Shown here: in pieces, positions 1-10,115 of the stretch | Layout: each line of letters starts with the position of its first letter | How positions within the stretch are numbered: position 1 is the stretch's first letter | NCBI GenBank assembly: GCA_903944555.1 | Contig: CAJASG010000671.1 | Location: 1 to 12,662, forward strand | DNA from: an uncultured beta proteobacterium | GTDB taxonomy: Bacteria; Pseudomonadota; Gammaproteobacteria; Burkholderiales; Burkholderiaceae_C | Length of the DNA: 12,662 nt | Direction: 5' to 3' | Program-made: the position numbers and the translations under genes | Notes under the pieces: generated by a model | Told to the model about the DNA's origin: nothing | The model's input: the letters and a program-made list of their open reading frames with translations, nothing else | The model's database searches: none

Positions 1-1130
1 ATATCCTGATTGTGGTGCACCCCCATGATCACGGAACCTGCCGCAAGAAACAGCAATGCCTTAAAGAAAGCATGGGTCATCAAGTGGAACACAGCCACAG
101 AATACGCTGAAGCACCCAATGCCACCGTCATGTATCCCAACTGGGACAACGTGGAATAGGCGACAACGCGCTTGATGTCATTTTGGATAATGCCAAGAAA
201 GCCCATGAACAGCGCAGTGATAGAACCCACTACCAGTATGAAATTCAAGGCGGTGTCACTTAGCTCGAAGAGCGGCGACATACGTGCCACCATAAAAATT
301 CCTGCCGTCACCATCGTTGCCGCGTGAATCAGTGCAGAGATGGGCGTAGGGCCTTCCATCGAATCTGGTAACCAAACGTGCAAAGGGAACTGGGCCGACT
401 TACCCATCGCACCAATGAACAAACAGATACAAATCACAGTGACAAGCATCCAATCGGTTCCTGGGAAGGTTAACTTAGCAAGTTCATCAGCCTTGGCAAA
501 GGCTTCCGTGTAATTCAGTGTGCCAGCGTAAGCCACTATCAAGCCGATCCCCAGAATGAATCCAAAGTCGCCAACCCGATTCACCAGGAAAGCCTTCATA
601 TTGGCGAAAATCGCCGTGGGTTTATTGAACCAAAACCCGATCAAGAGATACGACACCAAGCCAACGGCTTCCCAACCGAAAAACAACTGGAGCATGTTGT
701 TGCTCATGACCAGCATCAGCATGGCGAACGTAAACAGTGAAATATAGGCAAAGAATCGGTTGTATCCCTCGTCCTCCTCCATGTACCCGATGGTGTAAAT
801 ATGCACCATCAGTGACACGAAGGTAACCACGCACATCATCATTGCGGTTAAACCATCAACCAAGAACCCAATTTCCATTTTCAAACCGCCGACAACCATC
901 CAGGTATACAGGGTTTCATTGAAACGGGCACCGTCGATCGCAACCGATTGCAACGTCATCGCCGAAATGATGAATGCGACCAGCACACCCAAAATAGTAA
1001 TGCTATGGCTCAGACGACGACCAATCAGGTTGCCACCGAACTTGGTACCAAATACACCAGCCAGCACAGAGCCAACCAGCGGCGCCATAGGAACTGCCAG
1101 TAGCGTAGAAGCGGAAAGGGTTTGACTCAT
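1..1130 (-). CDS. nuoL: NADH-quinone oxidoreductase subunit L, 5' part (runs off the left edge)
   Basis: Large antiporter-like (Mrp/ND5 family) membrane subunit at the distal end of the Complex I proton pump. The minus frame from the ATG at 1130 is open to the edge: 376 codons of a protein usually a little over 600 residues, so the C-terminal part with the long lateral helix is outside. Visible family hallmarks are the TM5 glutamate in FGWEAVG (E154), the TM7 lysine in GAMGKSAQFPLHVWLPD (K244), the following MEGPTPISALIHAATMV segment, and the H-A-F-F-K lysine (K357). These correspond to E. coli NuoL E144, K229 and K342 by motif. The start lies 5 bp after the nuoK stop. The upstream sequence has only a modest purine stretch (AAGGG about 10 nt away), so translation may rely on coupling to nuoK. 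Identity is secure from motifs and operon position. Confidence 0.96.
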   Translation of the reverse strand, partial: MSQTLSASTLLAVPMAPLVGSVLAGVFGTKFGGNLIGRRLSHSITILGVLVAFIISAMTLQSVAIDGARFNETLYTWMVVGGLKMEIGFLVDGLTAMMMCVVTFVSLMVHIYTIGYMEEDEGYNRFFAYISLFTFAMLMLVMSNNMLQLFFGWEAVGLVSYLLIGFWFNKPTAIFANMKAFLVNRVGDFGFILGIGLIVAYAGTLNYTEAFAKADELAKLTFPGTDWMLVTVICICLFIGAMGKSAQFPLHVWLPDSMEGPTPISALIHAATMVTAGIFMVARMSPLFELSDTALNFILVVGSITALFMGFLGIIQNDIKRVVAYSTLSQLGYMTVALGASAYSVAVFHLMTHAFFKALLFLAAGSVIMGVHHNQD

Positions 1131-1135
1131 CTTGA

Positions 1136-1444
1136 TTAACCCTTGAGCGTATTAAGTTCGTCCGCGCTAATGCTGGACTTGTTTCTGAACAACAGCACCA
1201 GAATCGCCAAGCCGATCGCGGACTCGGCTGCTGCCACTGTCAGTATGAAAAACACAAATATCTGACCATGCATGTCGTGCAGGTAATACGAAAAAGCGAC
1301 AAAGTTGGTATTCACCGCCAGCAACATCAATTCAATTGCCATCAGCAAAACGATGAGATTTTTACGGTTCAAAAAAATACCAACAACAGACAACGCAAAC
1401 AGCATTGCGCCGAGTGAAAGGAAGTGGCCAAGTGTCAATGTCAT
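1136..1444 (-). CDS. nuoK: NADH-quinone oxidoreductase subunit K
   Basis: Small ND4L-type membrane subunit of Complex I, 102 residues, the normal family length. Three transmembrane helices are visible, about residues 4-24, 30-50 and 62-86. The two buried glutamates needed for proton translocation in this family are present: E38 in AIELML and E74 in [10 protein letters not shown], matching E. coli NuoK E36 and E72 by context. The ATG at 1444 overlaps the nuoJ TGA by 4 bp (ATGA), so the two are probably translationally coupled. A GGAG about 8 nt upstream of the ATG, inside nuoJ, can serve as ribosome binding site. The stop (TAA) is 5 bp before nuoL. Nothing unusual. Confidence 0.97.
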   Translation of the reverse strand: MTLTLGHFLSLGAMLFALSVVGIFLNRKNLIVLLMAIELMLLAVNTNFVAFSYYLHDMHGQIFVFFILTVAAAESAIGLAILVLLFRNKSSISADELNTLKG

Positions 1445-2097
1445 ACCTTTGTCTCCGCCTGAGGTGCCGCAGCTACTGGCTCGGTCGCAGCTTGGGTAGC
1501 GCTCATTTTGATAACGGTCATTCGGTCACGCGACTTCACCCGCACCTGGTCACCCGCATAGACGTACTTGCTGTCCTTGCGAGCACGCAGCGTCAAGGCG
1601 ATCGCCGCAATCATTGCGACCAAAAGAATCGCCGCTGCTACCTCCAAGGGATAAAGGTACTGGGTATACAAAAGTTTCCCCAACTCCTTGGTGTTGGAAT
1701 AACCCGCGACGGCAGTTGCAGTGTTAGTTGCGCTATGGGGGTCGTCGATGGTCTTGAAACCGCCCATCAATACTGCAGCCATTTCCAGCGCAATAACCAC
1801 ACCAACGATCGCAGCAAGTGGGAAATTCTTCCAAAAACCAGCGCGCAAGTTCTCTACGTTGATATCCATCATCATCACAACAAACAGGAACAGCACCATC
1901 ACCGCACCTACGTAGACAAGAACCAGCGTAATAGACAGAAACTCAGCTTTAAGCAGCATCCAAACCATCGCGGCCTGGAAAAACGTCAACACCAGAAACA
2001 AGGCCGCATGCACCGGGTTACGCGCCGTAATAACGCGAAAGGCCGCAAACAGTAGAACGGAAGAAAACAGATAGAAAAGACCGGTCGTGACACTCAT
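1441..2097 (-). CDS. nuoJ: NADH-quinone oxidoreductase subunit J
   Basis: ND6-type membrane subunit of Complex I, 218 residues. The N-terminal half carries the family pattern: a first helix ([19 protein letters not shown]), [39 protein letters not shown], then further helices, giving five predicted membrane spans. The [13 protein letters not shown] segment is the helix that carries a pi-bulge in Complex I structures. The C terminus is a short polar/Ala-rich tail (about residues 195-218). I chose the ATG at 2097. The frame could also begin two codons upstream at a TTG (2103), which would add Met-Ile; the upstream region has only a weak AGAAAG-like Shine-Dalgarno, so the start is likely but not certain. 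A 24-bp AT-rich gap separates it from nuoI, and it overlaps nuoK by 4 bp. Confidence 0.95.
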   Translation of the reverse strand: MSVTTGLFYLFSSVLLFAAFRVITARNPVHAALFLVLTFFQAAMVWMLLKAEFLSITLVLVYVGAVMVLFLFVVMMMDINVENLRAGFWKNFPLAAIVGVVIALEMAAVLMGGFKTIDDPHSATNTATAVAGYSNTKELGKLLYTQYLYPLEVAAAILLVAMIAAIALTLRARKDSKYVYAGDQVRVKSRDRMTVIKMSATQAATEPVAAAPQAETKV

Positions 2098-2121
2098 AAT
2101 CAATAACTTTCTAGGACCATA

Positions 2122-2643
2122 TCAGCGGTACTTGGCATCTGCCGACTTGTTGGCCGCAATCTCGCTCTCGTAGCGATCGCCAACGGCCAACAGCATGTCC
2201 TTGGTGAAATACAAATCACCGCGTTTTTCACCGTGGTACTCAAGAATATGAGTTTCCACAATGGAATCCACTGGACAACTCTCCTCACAAAATCCGCAAA
2301 AAATACACTTGGTCAAATCAATGTCGTAGCGGGAGGTACGACGTGAGCCATCAGTACGCACTTCGGACTCGATCGTGATCGCCATCGCAGGACATACTGC
2401 TTCGCACAACTTGCAGGCAATGCAGCGTTCTTCGCCGTTCTCGTAACGTCGCAAAGCATGAAGTCCACGAAAACGGGGCGACAAAGGGGTTTTCTCTTCC
2501 GGAAACTGAATGGTCACTTTCCTACGGAACGCATACCGCCCTGTGAGCGCCATTCCTTTAAACAACTCCACCAACAAAAAGCTGTAGAGAAAGTCTTTGA
2601 CAGAGAAAGCAGAGGGCTTGTAAGCCACGGTGTTTGAAGACAT
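2122..2643 (-). CDS. nuoI: NADH-quinone oxidoreductase subunit I (8Fe-8S ferredoxin-type)
   Basis: TYKY-type connecting subunit holding clusters N6a and N6b, which pass electrons from NuoG to cluster N2 in NuoB. It has 173 residues. An amphipathic N terminus ([21 protein letters not shown]) docks on the membrane arm. Two CxxCxxCxxxC(P) motifs follow: C74, C77, C80, C84 and C113, C116, C119, C123. The fourth cysteine of each motif ligates the other cluster, as in bacterial 2[4Fe-4S] ferredoxins. The frame stays open upstream to 2739, but that part lies inside nuoH. The ATG at 2643 is preferred because a GAGGAG sits 7 nt upstream and the protein then matches family N termini. The gap to nuoH is 11 bp. 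Confidence 0.97.
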   Translation of the reverse strand: MSSNTVAYKPSAFSVKDFLYSFLLVELFKGMALTGRYAFRRKVTIQFPEEKTPLSPRFRGLHALRRYENGEERCIACKLCEAVCPAMAITIESEVRTDGSRRTSRYDIDLTKCIFCGFCEESCPVDSIVETHILEYHGEKRGDLYFTKDMLLAVGDRYESEIAANKSADAKYR

Positions 2644-2650
2644 GGGTGAA

Positions 2651-2656
2651 CTCCTC
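2651..2656 (-). promoter_or_regulatory. Shine-Dalgarno that fixes the nuoI start
   Basis: The minus strand reads GAGGAG, 7 nt before the ATG at 2643, and overlaps the last bases of the nuoH stop codon (TGA at 2657-2655). It supports starting nuoI here rather than at in-frame upstream codons inside nuoH. It also suggests that ribosomes finishing nuoH can re-initiate. Confidence 0.75.
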
Positions 2657-3737
2657 ACTTCCAAATGTTGAAGGAAGTCTGCATCCAGGCACCGACCACA
2701 AGCAGCCAAACAAGAGTAACCGGGATGAATACTTTCCAACCCAATCGCATGATCTGGTCATAGCGGAAACGTGGGAATGTTGCCCGCACCCAAATGAACA
2801 AACTGACTACGGCACAAGTCTTGAGTCCCAGCCAAATCCAACCAGGAATCCAATTCACCAGTGCGTGATCGATGGGGGACAACCATCCACCCAAAAACAG
2901 GATGGCGGCAAGAATGGACACAAGCCACATATTCGCGTACTCGGCCAGGTAGAACATGGCGTATGACATACCTGAATACTCGACCATGTGGCCGGCCACG
3001 ATTTCCGCTTCGCCTTCTACCACGTCAAACGGATGGCGATTGGTCTCAGCCATACCTGAAATCACATACAACACGATACCAGGCAACAGGGGCAGCCAGT
3101 TCCAGGACAGTAAACTCAGACCCATTTGGGCGAAATAGCCTTTGCCTTGCACGGTAACGATATCCGTCAGATTCATGCTGGAGGACACCATCAGCACAAT
3201 AACCAAACAAAATCCCATCGCGATTTCATAGCTAACCATCTGCGCCGACGCTCGCAAGGCACCCAAAAAGGCGTACTTGGAGTTAGACGCCCATCCAGAG
3301 ATGACCACGCCATAAACTTCCATGGAGGTAATTGCCATGACAAAGAGCAAACCCGCGTTAACGTTGGCCAACGCAATGTCGGGCCCAAATGGAATCACTG
3401 CCCATGCAGCCATGGCAGGCATGATGGTTAAAACGGGACCGATAAAAAACAAACCCTTGTTCGCGGCGGAAGGCACCAAAATTTCTTTGGTCATCAGCTT
3501 CAATGCATCCGCAATGGGCTGCAGCAAACCCCAAGGTCCAACACGGTTAGGCCCCAACCGCACTTGCATCCACCCCAGGAATTTTCGTTCCCACAAAGTC
3601 AGATAGGCAACAGCACCCATGAGGGGCAACACAACGACCACGATTTTTATCAAGGTCCAGATCACCGGCCACGCAATGGATGCCCACCACGTCAAAGCAG
3701 ACAGGCCCAGCCCCAAGTTGTACAAGCTATCGATCAT
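2655..3737 (-). CDS. nuoH: NADH-quinone oxidoreductase subunit H
   Basis: ND1-type membrane subunit at the joint between the peripheral and membrane arms; it forms the quinone-access tunnel with NuoB and NuoD. It has 360 residues and about eight or nine predicted transmembrane helices. Family signatures seen: [19 protein letters not shown] (residues 50-68), the following [11 protein letters not shown] segment, and the loop motif AETNRHPFD (230-238) continuing into VVEGEAEIV and HMVEYSGM, which carries the acidic residues lining the quinone channel. The frame extends upstream to 3863, but the first 42 codons overlap nuoG out of frame and look random. The ATG at 3737 overlaps the nuoG TGA (ATGA) and has GAGGAG 5 nt upstream, so it is the chosen start. 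NuoI begins 11 bp after its stop. Confidence 0.97.
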   Translation of the reverse strand: MIDSLYNLGLGLSALTWWASIAWPVIWTLIKIVVVVLPLMGAVAYLTLWERKFLGWMQVRLGPNRVGPWGLLQPIADALKLMTKEILVPSAANKGLFFIGPVLTIMPAMAAWAVIPFGPDIALANVNAGLLFVMAITSMEVYGVVISGWASNSKYAFLGALRASAQMVSYEIAMGFCLVIVLMVSSSMNLTDIVTVQGKGYFAQMGLSLLSWNWLPLLPGIVLYVISGMAETNRHPFDVVEGEAEIVAGHMVEYSGMSYAMFYLAEYANMWLVSILAAILFLGGWLSPIDHALVNWIPGWIWLGLKTCAVVSLFIWVRATFPRFRYDQIMRLGWKVFIPVTLVWLLVVGAWMQTSFNIWK

Positions 3738-5875
3738 GCCAACTCCTCTTGCGCAGTTTGGATTGACGCCGTCTGTGCATCTGCAGTCAACTGCAAAGAG
3801 CTTGCGCGACGAACGATGCCGTCCAACTGGTATATCGCAGCCACCACGGGCTCCACCGTACACACAGACAGTTCAACCTCAGCCTGGTAGGCATTACTCA
3901 ACTTTTCAACCGGTATATGAACCGTTGAATCCGTTGCACCTAAGTGCAAATGGGTCAATACATCCTGTGAGGATTCGAATTCAAAGTTTGGAAGTTTCAG
4001 CAAATTGGCGAGCACCCGTAAAACCTTCCATGCTGGACGGGTTTCACCCAAAGGCTTGACCACCGCATGGAAGCTTTGAACTCGCCCTTCGGCGTTTACA
4101 AACGTGCCGGAAGTTTCGGTAAAAGGAGCAATGGGCAACAGCACATCACTGAATTCCATATTCGTCTTGAAAGGACTCAGAGTAACCACCATTTCGGCAT
4201 TGCCCAAAGTCTGCGCAGCAGCAGCCCCGGCTGCCGAGTCAAAAACAGGTTCGTTGTTCAGCAACACCACTGCCTTCAAGCCACCGGCCAACATTTGACC
4301 TGCGTTCAGTCCGTCTTTGCCAGGTGTTGCGCCGGCCACCTGCGCGCCAACCGTGTTGGCAGCTTCGGTAAGGTATCCAACCGTTGCACCGGTTTCGCCA
4401 GCAATCCAGTTTGCCAATGCCAAGAGACTGGACGCCTGCGCGTGGTGAGCAGCTCCATTTCCCAACAAAATGGCCTTGCGTTCGCCAGACAGAAGTGACG
4501 TGGCAATGGCTTTGGCGACAAGCGTGTCGGAACCAGCAACGGGAGCAGCGACCCCCTTCTGAGCAGCCACAGCAACCGCGATATCAGCCATCGCTTGCAC
4601 CCATTGTGTGCTCGGAGCCACCAGCGAATTGGCGACCGACATTGCCCAATCCGGCTCGGATGCCCCTACCGAACTGACCACACAACCGAGCTTGGCAGCC
4701 TGACGAATGCGCAGTGCAAAGAGTGGATGGTCTTTCCGCAAATTGGAGCCAACGATCAGAGCACGCTGCAACTGGGACAAAGAAGCAACCGAAGTTCCCA
4801 AATACCGCACACCAGAAACCGGAGGAAATTCAGCATTTCGCAGTCGGTAGTCCACGTTTTCGCTGCCTAAGCCTCGAACCAATGTGCTCGCAAGGAACAA
4901 CTCTTCGAGGGTACTGTGTGGGCTGACCAATGCACCTATTGACGAAGCCCCATGGTTGGCTTTGATCTCTAACAGCCCATTGGCGACATATTCCAACGCG
5001 GTCTGCCAATCGACGTTCGTCCACTTGCCGCCCTGCTTCAGCATAGGGGTCGTCAGACGTTCGTCACCATTCAATGCTTCGTAAGAAAAGCGATCGCGAT
5101 CCGCAATCCAGCATTCATTGACCGCGTCGTTCTCCAAGGGAACCACGCGCATCACCTTATTGCCTTTGACCTGAACGATCAAATTAGCACCCGATGAATC
5201 ATGGGGACTAACAGACTTACGACGCGACAACTCCCCAGTACGGGCGCTATAGCGGAACGGCTTACTGGTCAGCGCGCCAACCGGGCAAATATCGATCATG
5301 TTTCCCGAGAGCTCGGAATCCACCGAATTGCCAACAAAGGTTTCGATCTGGGCATGCTCTCCGCGGTTCGACATACCGAGCTCCATCACCCCTGCGATTT
5401 CCTGTCCAAACCGAACACACCGGGTGCAATGAATGCAACGGCTCATTTCCTGCATGGATATCAGGGGGCCCACATCCTTAACAGCAACAACCCGCTTCTC
5501 TTCTTCGTAGCGAGATGAAGAGGAACCATAGCCAACGGCCAAATCCTGCAATTGACACTCACCGCCCTGATCACAAATTGGGCAGTCCAACGGATGATTG
5601 ATTAACAAGAACTCCATCACCGACTTTTGAGCCTTAACCGCCTTGTCGCTCTTTGTACGAACAATCATTCCTTGTGTCACCGGGGTGGCACAGGCTGGCA
5701 TGGGTTTGGGCATTTTTTCCACATCCACCAAACACATGCGGCAGCTTGCAGCAATACTCAGTTTCTTGTGATAGCAAAAATGGGGGATATAGGTTCCCGC
5801 TTTGTCGGCGGCATGCATGATCATGCTGCCTTCAACAATGTCAACTTTTTTGCCGTCGAGTTCAATTTCAATCAT
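3734..5875 (-). CDS. nuoG: NADH-quinone oxidoreductase subunit G (N7-lacking form)
   Basis: Large iron-sulfur subunit of the NADH-dehydrogenase module, 713 residues, much shorter than the roughly 900-residue E. coli protein but ordinary for betaproteobacteria. The N-terminal [2Fe-2S] domain binds N1b (C34, C45, C48, C62). Next comes the His/Cys N5 site (H94, C98, C101, C107 in [15 protein letters not shown]), then N4 (C147, C150, C153 and C197 in SRCIHCTRC...DICPVGA). The region after residue 205, where E. coli has the extra N7 CxxCxxxC motif, has no cysteines. The C-terminal two thirds are a degenerate molybdopterin-oxidoreductase-like domain without cofactor function. It starts 12 bp after nuoF with no strong Shine-Dalgarno, and its TGA overlaps the nuoH ATG. 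The family identity is certain; the ATG at 5875 gives the canonical N terminus. Confidence 0.97.
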   Translation of the reverse strand: MIEIELDGKKVDIVEGSMIMHAADKAGTYIPHFCYHKKLSIAASCRMCLVDVEKMPKPMPACATPVTQGMIVRTKSDKAVKAQKSVMEFLLINHPLDCPICDQGGECQLQDLAVGYGSSSSRYEEEKRVVAVKDVGPLISMQEMSRCIHCTRCVRFGQEIAGVMELGMSNRGEHAQIETFVGNSVDSELSGNMIDICPVGALTSKPFRYSARTGELSRRKSVSPHDSSGANLIVQVKGNKVMRVVPLENDAVNECWIADRDRFSYEALNGDERLTTPMLKQGGKWTNVDWQTALEYVANGLLEIKANHGASSIGALVSPHSTLEELFLASTLVRGLGSENVDYRLRNAEFPPVSGVRYLGTSVASLSQLQRALIVGSNLRKDHPLFALRIRQAAKLGCVVSSVGASEPDWAMSVANSLVAPSTQWVQAMADIAVAVAAQKGVAAPVAGSDTLVAKAIATSLLSGERKAILLGNGAAHHAQASSLLALANWIAGETGATVGYLTEAANTVGAQVAGATPGKDGLNAGQMLAGGLKAVVLLNNEPVFDSAAGAAAAQTLGNAEMVVTLSPFKTNMEFSDVLLPIAPFTETSGTFVNAEGRVQSFHAVVKPLGETRPAWKVLRVLANLLKLPNFEFESSQDVLTHLHLGATDSTVHIPVEKLSNAYQAEVELSVCTVEPVVAAIYQLDGIVRRASSLQLTADAQTASIQTAQEELA

Positions 5876-5887
5876 CTTGGGACTCGC

Positions 5888-7264
5888 TCAGACGTAGGCT
5901 GGGACCATGCAGGTCTTGTGCGCTACATGGTATTCAAATTCATGGCGGAAGTGCTTGATCATGGCGCGTACTGGCATCGCTGCAGCATCACCCAAGGCAC
6001 AAATGGTTCGCCCCTGAATGTCCTCTGCAACCGAATTGAGCAAATCCATATCGCTCGGGCGACCATGCCCGGTTTCGATACGATCAACGACGCGCGACAA
6101 CCAACCGGTTCCCTCGCGGCAAGGTGTGCACTGTCCGCACGACTCGTGCATATAGAAATAACTCAAGCGCTGCAGGCTCTTAACCATGCAACGACTGTCA
6201 TCCAAAACGATCACCGCTCCGGAGCCCAGCATGGACCCGGCCTTTGCGATCGAGTCATAGTCCATCGTACATTCCATCATGATGGCTGCAGGCAATATGG
6301 GCGAGGATGAGCCGCCAGGTATGACCGCCTTGAGTTGACGACCTTCGCGTACGCCACCCGCCAACTCCAACAACTTGGAAAACGGTGTACCCATGGGAAT
6401 TTCGTAGTTACCGGGGCGCTCTACATCACCGCTAATGGAGTAAATTTTGGTACCGCCATTGTTCGGCTTTCCACACTCCAGATACGCCTGACCGCCGTTG
6501 CGAATGATCCAGGGAACCGCTGCAAACGTTTCGGTATTGTTGATCGTCGTTGGCTTGCCGTATAAACCAAAACTTGCCGGAAATGGCGGTTTGAAACGCG
6601 GTTGCCCTTTCTTGCCTTCCAGTGATTCCAGCAATGCGGTTTCTTCACCGCAGATGTACGCGCCAAAACCATGGGCGGCGTGCAATTGGAAACTGAAACT
6701 GCTACCCAGAATGTTGTTACCCAACAGACCCGCAGCGCGCGCTTCTTCCAACGCCTCCTCAAAACGGTCGTAGGCGGAGAAAATCTCGCCGTGGATATAG
6801 TTGTATCCTACAGAGATGCCCATCGCGTAGGCGGCGATGATCATACCTTCAATAACGATATGCGGGTTGAACTCCAGGATGTCACGATCCTTGCATGTGC
6901 CAGGCTCACCTTCATCCGAGTTACAAACCAGGTACTTCTGACCGGGGAACTGACGCGGCATGAAGCTCCATTTGAGCCCCGTGGGAAAACCTGCACCACC
7001 ACGACCACGAAGTGCGGACTCTTTGACGATGGCAATCACCTGGTCTTGCGTCAGACCGGCCACGCCGGTGTCATTCGCGACCGGAGCCCCATCCTTGCCG
7101 AGTATCTTGCGCAGCGCCAAATACCCACCACGCGCCTCGTAGTCCTTGAGCTGCCAATTGGATCCATTCAAGCCCGCAAGGATTTGCGGGCTGATGTGCC
7201 GATCGTGAAAGCAGGTCTGTACGCCAGTCGCCTGGAATTGAGAAAGAAGGCTGTCGGCATTCAT
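5888..7264 (-). CDS. nuoF: NADH-quinone oxidoreductase subunit F (NADH/FMN subunit)
   Basis: 51-kDa-type flavoprotein that binds NADH and FMN and starts electron flow through cluster N3. It has 458 residues. The glycine-rich nucleotide-binding motif [14 protein letters not shown] lies at about 86-99, followed by [14 protein letters not shown] (114-127). The FMN region [16 protein letters not shown] is at 202-217. The N3 motif [13 protein letters not shown] has C376, C379 and C382, with the fourth ligand C422 in RTICALGD. The ATG at 7264 overlaps the nuoE stop (ATGA) and has GGAGGG 6 nt upstream, so coupling to nuoE is likely and gives the 1:1 partner of the NADH module. Length and motifs are complete; nothing is truncated. 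Confidence 0.98.
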   Translation of the reverse strand: MNADSLLSQFQATGVQTCFHDRHISPQILAGLNGSNWQLKDYEARGGYLALRKILGKDGAPVANDTGVAGLTQDQVIAIVKESALRGRGGAGFPTGLKWSFMPRQFPGQKYLVCNSDEGEPGTCKDRDILEFNPHIVIEGMIIAAYAMGISVGYNYIHGEIFSAYDRFEEALEEARAAGLLGNNILGSSFSFQLHAAHGFGAYICGEETALLESLEGKKGQPRFKPPFPASFGLYGKPTTINNTETFAAVPWIIRNGGQAYLECGKPNNGGTKIYSISGDVERPGNYEIPMGTPFSKLLELAGGVREGRQLKAVIPGGSSSPILPAAIMMECTMDYDSIAKAGSMLGSGAVIVLDDSRCMVKSLQRLSYFYMHESCGQCTPCREGTGWLSRVVDRIETGHGRPSDMDLLNSVAEDIQGRTICALGDAAAMPVRAMIKHFRHEFEYHVAHKTCMVPAYV

Positions 7265-7752
7265 TGCTTACCCTCCGCTGCACGCAGGCCGTCTACCAAT
7301 TGATCCATCTTTTCGTCAGTCATGAAACTGCACATGGATCGGTCATTGACCAACATCACAGGGGAATCCGCACAAGCCCCCAAACATTCGCTCTGCTGCA
7401 AAGTAAACAGGCCATCCACAGTCGTCTCACCCATGGAGATACCTAGCTTCTTTTCAAGATAATGAAGGGCTCGTGCACCATCACGCAATTGGCAAGGAAG
7501 GTTGGTACAAACGTTGAGCTTGTATTTACCGACGGGATGCTGGTTGTACATGTTGTAAAAAGTGGTGACTTCGTGCACAGCAATAGGAGCCATACCCAAA
7601 TACTCAGCAATCACTTTTTCACTGTCGGTACTGACATGACCCAACTCCTGCTGAACGATCGCAAGACAAGCCATAACGGCTGACTGCTTTTGATCTGCAG
7701 GGTATTTGGCGACTTCTTTGGCGAAGCGCTCTTTGGTAGCGTCAGAGATCAT
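7261..7752 (-). CDS. nuoE: NADH-quinone oxidoreductase subunit E (N1a [2Fe-2S])
   Basis: 24-kDa-type thioredoxin-fold subunit carrying the off-pathway [2Fe-2S] cluster N1a beside the FMN of NuoF. It has 163 residues, a typical length. An N-terminal helical bundle (about 1-70) contains the [17 protein letters not shown] signature. The cluster ligands follow: C82 and C87 (CTNLPC), then C123 and C127 (CLGAC). The ATG at 7752 overlaps the nuoD TGA by 4 bp, and a GGGGAG lies about 8 nt upstream. The stop overlaps the nuoF ATG in the same way. The D-E-F run therefore has two consecutive overlapping junctions, consistent with stoichiometric synthesis. Confidence 0.97.
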   Translation of the reverse strand: MISDATKERFAKEVAKYPADQKQSAVMACLAIVQQELGHVSTDSEKVIAEYLGMAPIAVHEVTTFYNMYNQHPVGKYKLNVCTNLPCQLRDGARALHYLEKKLGISMGETTVDGLFTLQQSECLGACADSPVMLVNDRSMCSFMTDEKMDQLVDGLRAAEGKQ

Positions 7753-9002
7753 CGGTCAATCTCCCCAAAAACGATGTCCATGGTGCCAATAATTGACACG
7801 GCATCCGCAATCATGTGACCACTGGCCATTTCATTCAAACCAGCCAAATGGACAAATCCTGGCGGACGTATTTTCAAACGGTAAGGCTTATTGGCTCCAT
7901 CACTAACGATGTAAATGCCAAACTCACCCTTTGGATGCTCAACGGCGGCATAGGCTTCGCCTTCGGGTACGTGAAAGCCTTCACTGAACAGCTTGAAGTG
8001 ATGAATCAAGCCTTCCATATTAGTCTTCATGGATTCACGGGAAGGTGGTGCCACCTTGTAGTTGTCCGTGATCACGGGACCTGGATTGGCCTTGAGCCAA
8101 GCAACACACTGCTTGATGATGCGATTGGACTGCGTCATCTCCTCCATCCGTACAAGATAGCGGTCGTAAACATCACCCGTTTTACCAACCGGGATATCAA
8201 AATCCATCTGATCGTAAACATCGTAGGGCTGTTTCTTACGCAAGTCCCATGCAATCCCGGAGCCCCGCAGCATGGGACCCGTGAAACCCATATTCAAGGC
8301 TCGCTCAGGAGTCACCACGCCGATGTTGACCGTTCGCTGCTTCCAGATACGGTTTTCCGTCAACAGCGTGTGGTACTCCTCCATGCACGCAGGAAACCGC
8401 TGGGTAAAGTCCTCAATGAAATCCAGCAAAGAACCCTGGCGGTTGCTATTGAGCTGGGCAACACCCTTGGCATTGCGTACACGACTTGCCTTGAACTGGG
8501 GCATCGTATCGGGCAAATCCCGATAGACGCCACCCGGGCGGAAATACGCAGCATGCATACGCGCGCCACTGGCGGCCTCGTACATATCAAACAGATCTTC
8601 TCGCTCGCGGAACGTGTAGATCAAAATAGTCGAGCTACCGCAGTCATTGCCATGCGAACCTAGCCACATCAAATGGTTAAGCAACCGGGTAATCTCGGCA
8701 AACATGACGCGAATGTACTGCGCACGCACCGGCACTTCAATGCCCAGCAACTTTTCAATTGCCAAACAATACGCGTGCTCATTGCACATCATCGACACGT
8801 AGTCCAAACGATCCATGTAAGGCAATGCCTGCATGTAGGTCTTGGTTTCTGCCAATTTTTCCGTAGCGCGATGCAGCAACCCGATATGCGGGTCAGCGCG
8901 CTGTATAACTTCACCATCCAACTCCAACACCAAGCGCAAGACGCCGTGGGCAGCTGGATGCTGAGGACCAAAGTTGAGGGTGTAATTCTTTATTTCAGCC
9001 AT
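7749..9002 (-). CDS. nuoD: NADH-quinone oxidoreductase subunit D (49-kDa type)
   Basis: Quinone-binding subunit related to the large subunit of [NiFe] hydrogenases, 417 residues, the standard length for an unfused NuoD. The N terminus has the [14 protein letters not shown] motif. H19 and the downstream Y68 (DRLDYVSMM) correspond to the His/Tyr pair that binds the quinone headgroup in Complex I structures. HRATEKLAE lies at 44-52. The C terminus is the conserved [25 protein letters not shown], ending in the family's terminal Arg. The hydrogenase metal-ligand cysteines are absent, as expected. It starts 12 bp after nuoC with a weak Shine-Dalgarno and overlaps nuoE by 4 bp. Being separate from nuoC distinguishes this operon from the fused nuoCD of enterobacteria. 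Confidence 0.98.
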   Translation of the reverse strand: MAEIKNYTLNFGPQHPAAHGVLRLVLELDGEVIQRADPHIGLLHRATEKLAETKTYMQALPYMDRLDYVSMMCNEHAYCLAIEKLLGIEVPVRAQYIRVMFAEITRLLNHLMWLGSHGNDCGSSTILIYTFREREDLFDMYEAASGARMHAAYFRPGGVYRDLPDTMPQFKASRVRNAKGVAQLNSNRQGSLLDFIEDFTQRFPACMEEYHTLLTENRIWKQRTVNIGVVTPERALNMGFTGPMLRGSGIAWDLRKKQPYDVYDQMDFDIPVGKTGDVYDRYLVRMEEMTQSNRIIKQCVAWLKANPGPVITDNYKVAPPSRESMKTNMEGLIHHFKLFSEGFHVPEGEAYAAVEHPKGEFGIYIVSDGANKPYRLKIRPPGFVHLAGLNEMASGHMIADAVSIIGTMDIVFGEIDR

Positions 9003-9014
9003 GCTTCGAAATGC

Positions 9015-9623
9015 TTACTGCAAGCCCCCGTAGTTATCTTCACGAACAACACGCGGAGTAATCTCGCGGATTTCGATCGTGACGGGCTGGTAAATAACGC
9101 GCGCCTGCTCCGCGTCGTAGCGCATTTCCACATGCCCCATGGTCGGAAAATCTTTTCTAAAGGGGTGACCAATGAAACCGTAGTCCGTCAAAATTCGTCG
9201 CAGATCGGTGTGCCCATCAAAAACAATACCAAACAGGTCGAACGCCTCCCGCTCGAACCAGTTGGCCGCATTCCAGATGTCATTGACGGAGGCAACCAGC
9301 GGCATCGCTTCATCAGGCGCAAACACTTTCAAACGAATGCGTTGATTCAAACTCACCGACAACAGATGGGTAACCACACAAAAGCGCATACCATCATCAG
9401 CCGCCGCAGGGTACTCAGAATAATCCACCCCGCACAAATCAATGAGCTGCTCAAATTTGCAACCAGGCGCATCACGCAACGCCAAAGCGGCAGAATGGTA
9501 ATCCGCAGCAGCCACTACGACAGTCACCTCCCCCAATTTGATGGAGATACGCTTAATTTTCTCACCCAAGGCCACTGTGACAGCGGTCCGGATCGTCTCA
9601 GGATGAATGGCAAATGCTGACAT
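9015..9623 (-). CDS. nuoC: NADH-quinone oxidoreductase subunit C (30-kDa type)
   Basis: Hydrophilic 30-kDa-type subunit that packs against NuoD in the connecting module. It has no cofactor of its own. It has 202 residues. The family signature is seen at about 122-145 ([14 protein letters not shown] followed by GHTDLRRIL), then [12 protein letters not shown] at 149-160 and a C-terminal REDNYGG tail. The ATG at 9623 has a purine-rich AAGGAA about 5 nt upstream and sits 8 bp after the nuoB stop. Start, length and motifs all agree with standalone NuoC proteins. Confidence 0.97.
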   Translation of the reverse strand: MSAFAIHPETIRTAVTVALGEKIKRISIKLGEVTVVVAAADYHSAALALRDAPGCKFEQLIDLCGVDYSEYPAAADDGMRFCVVTHLLSVSLNQRIRLKVFAPDEAMPLVASVNDIWNAANWFEREAFDLFGIVFDGHTDLRRILTDYGFIGHPFRKDFPTMGHVEMRYDAEQARVIYQPVTIEIREITPRVVREDNYGGLQ

Positions 9624-9631
9624 ACTTTCCT

Positions 9632-10111
9632 TTAGACCCGAGCAATGGTTGCGGTTCGGCGAATTTTTTGCTGAAGCTGCAAAATGCCGTAAATCAGTGC
9701 CTCAGCCGTTGGAGGGCAACCTGGAACATAGACATCAACCGGAACCACACGATCGCAACCCCGAACAACGGAATAGCTGTAATGGTAGTAACCACCACCA
9801 TTGGCACAGGATCCCATGCTGATCACATAGCGCGGCTCCGACATCTGGTCATAGACTTTACGAAAGGCGGGCGCCATTTTATTGGTCAATGTACCAGCCA
9901 CAATCATCAAGTCTGACTGACGAGGACTGGCGCGAAACACCTCCGCTCCAAAACGACTGATGTCATATCTGGCGCATGCGGCATGCATCATTTCTACCGC
10001 ACAACAAGCCAAACCAAAAGTCATAGGCCAGATGGACCCCGTCTTGGCCCAGTTCATCACCGAGTCATAACTGGTCGTGACGAAACCTTCTTTAAATACA
10101 CCTTCGATCAT
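9632..10111 (-). CDS. nuoB: NADH-quinone oxidoreductase subunit B (N2 cluster)
   Basis: PSST-type subunit holding terminal cluster N2, the direct electron donor to quinone. It has 159 residues. The tandem cysteines C36 and C37 ([11 protein letters not shown]), C102 ([10 protein letters not shown]) and C132 ([11 protein letters not shown]) are the four N2 ligands. The unusual adjacent-cysteine pair is diagnostic. The frame continues upstream to 10162, but that extension lies over nuoA and is not conserved family sequence. The ATG at 10111 gives the canonical [17 protein letters not shown] terminus, lies 4 bp after the nuoA TAA, and has GGAG about 7 nt upstream, embedded in the last codons of nuoA. 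Confidence 0.98.
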   Translation of the reverse strand: MIEGVFKEGFVTTSYDSVMNWAKTGSIWPMTFGLACCAVEMMHAACARYDISRFGAEVFRASPRQSDLMIVAGTLTNKMAPAFRKVYDQMSEPRYVISMGSCANGGGYYHYSYSVVRGCDRVVPVDVYVPGCPPTAEALIYGILQLQQKIRRTATIARV

Positions 10112-10115
10112 CCTG

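Noticed and set aside
3738..3863. Possible 42-residue N-terminal extension of NuoH.
   Set aside because: It overlaps nuoG out of frame, has no membrane or family character, and the ATGA overlap with a GAGGAG site at 3737 is a far better start.
5627..6310. Plus-strand open frame of 227 codons across the nuoF/nuoG junction.
   Set aside because: It is antisense to both conserved genes with low-complexity composition and no family resemblance; a shadow frame.
7815..9620. Long antisense open frame on the plus strand opposite nuoD and nuoC (282 and 315 codons, same frame, one stop between).
   Set aside because: It lies entirely over two strongly conserved genes, its translation is rich in His/Gln/Arg/Thr with no recognisable domain, and the openness follows from the rarity of TTA, CTA and TCA codons in the real genes.
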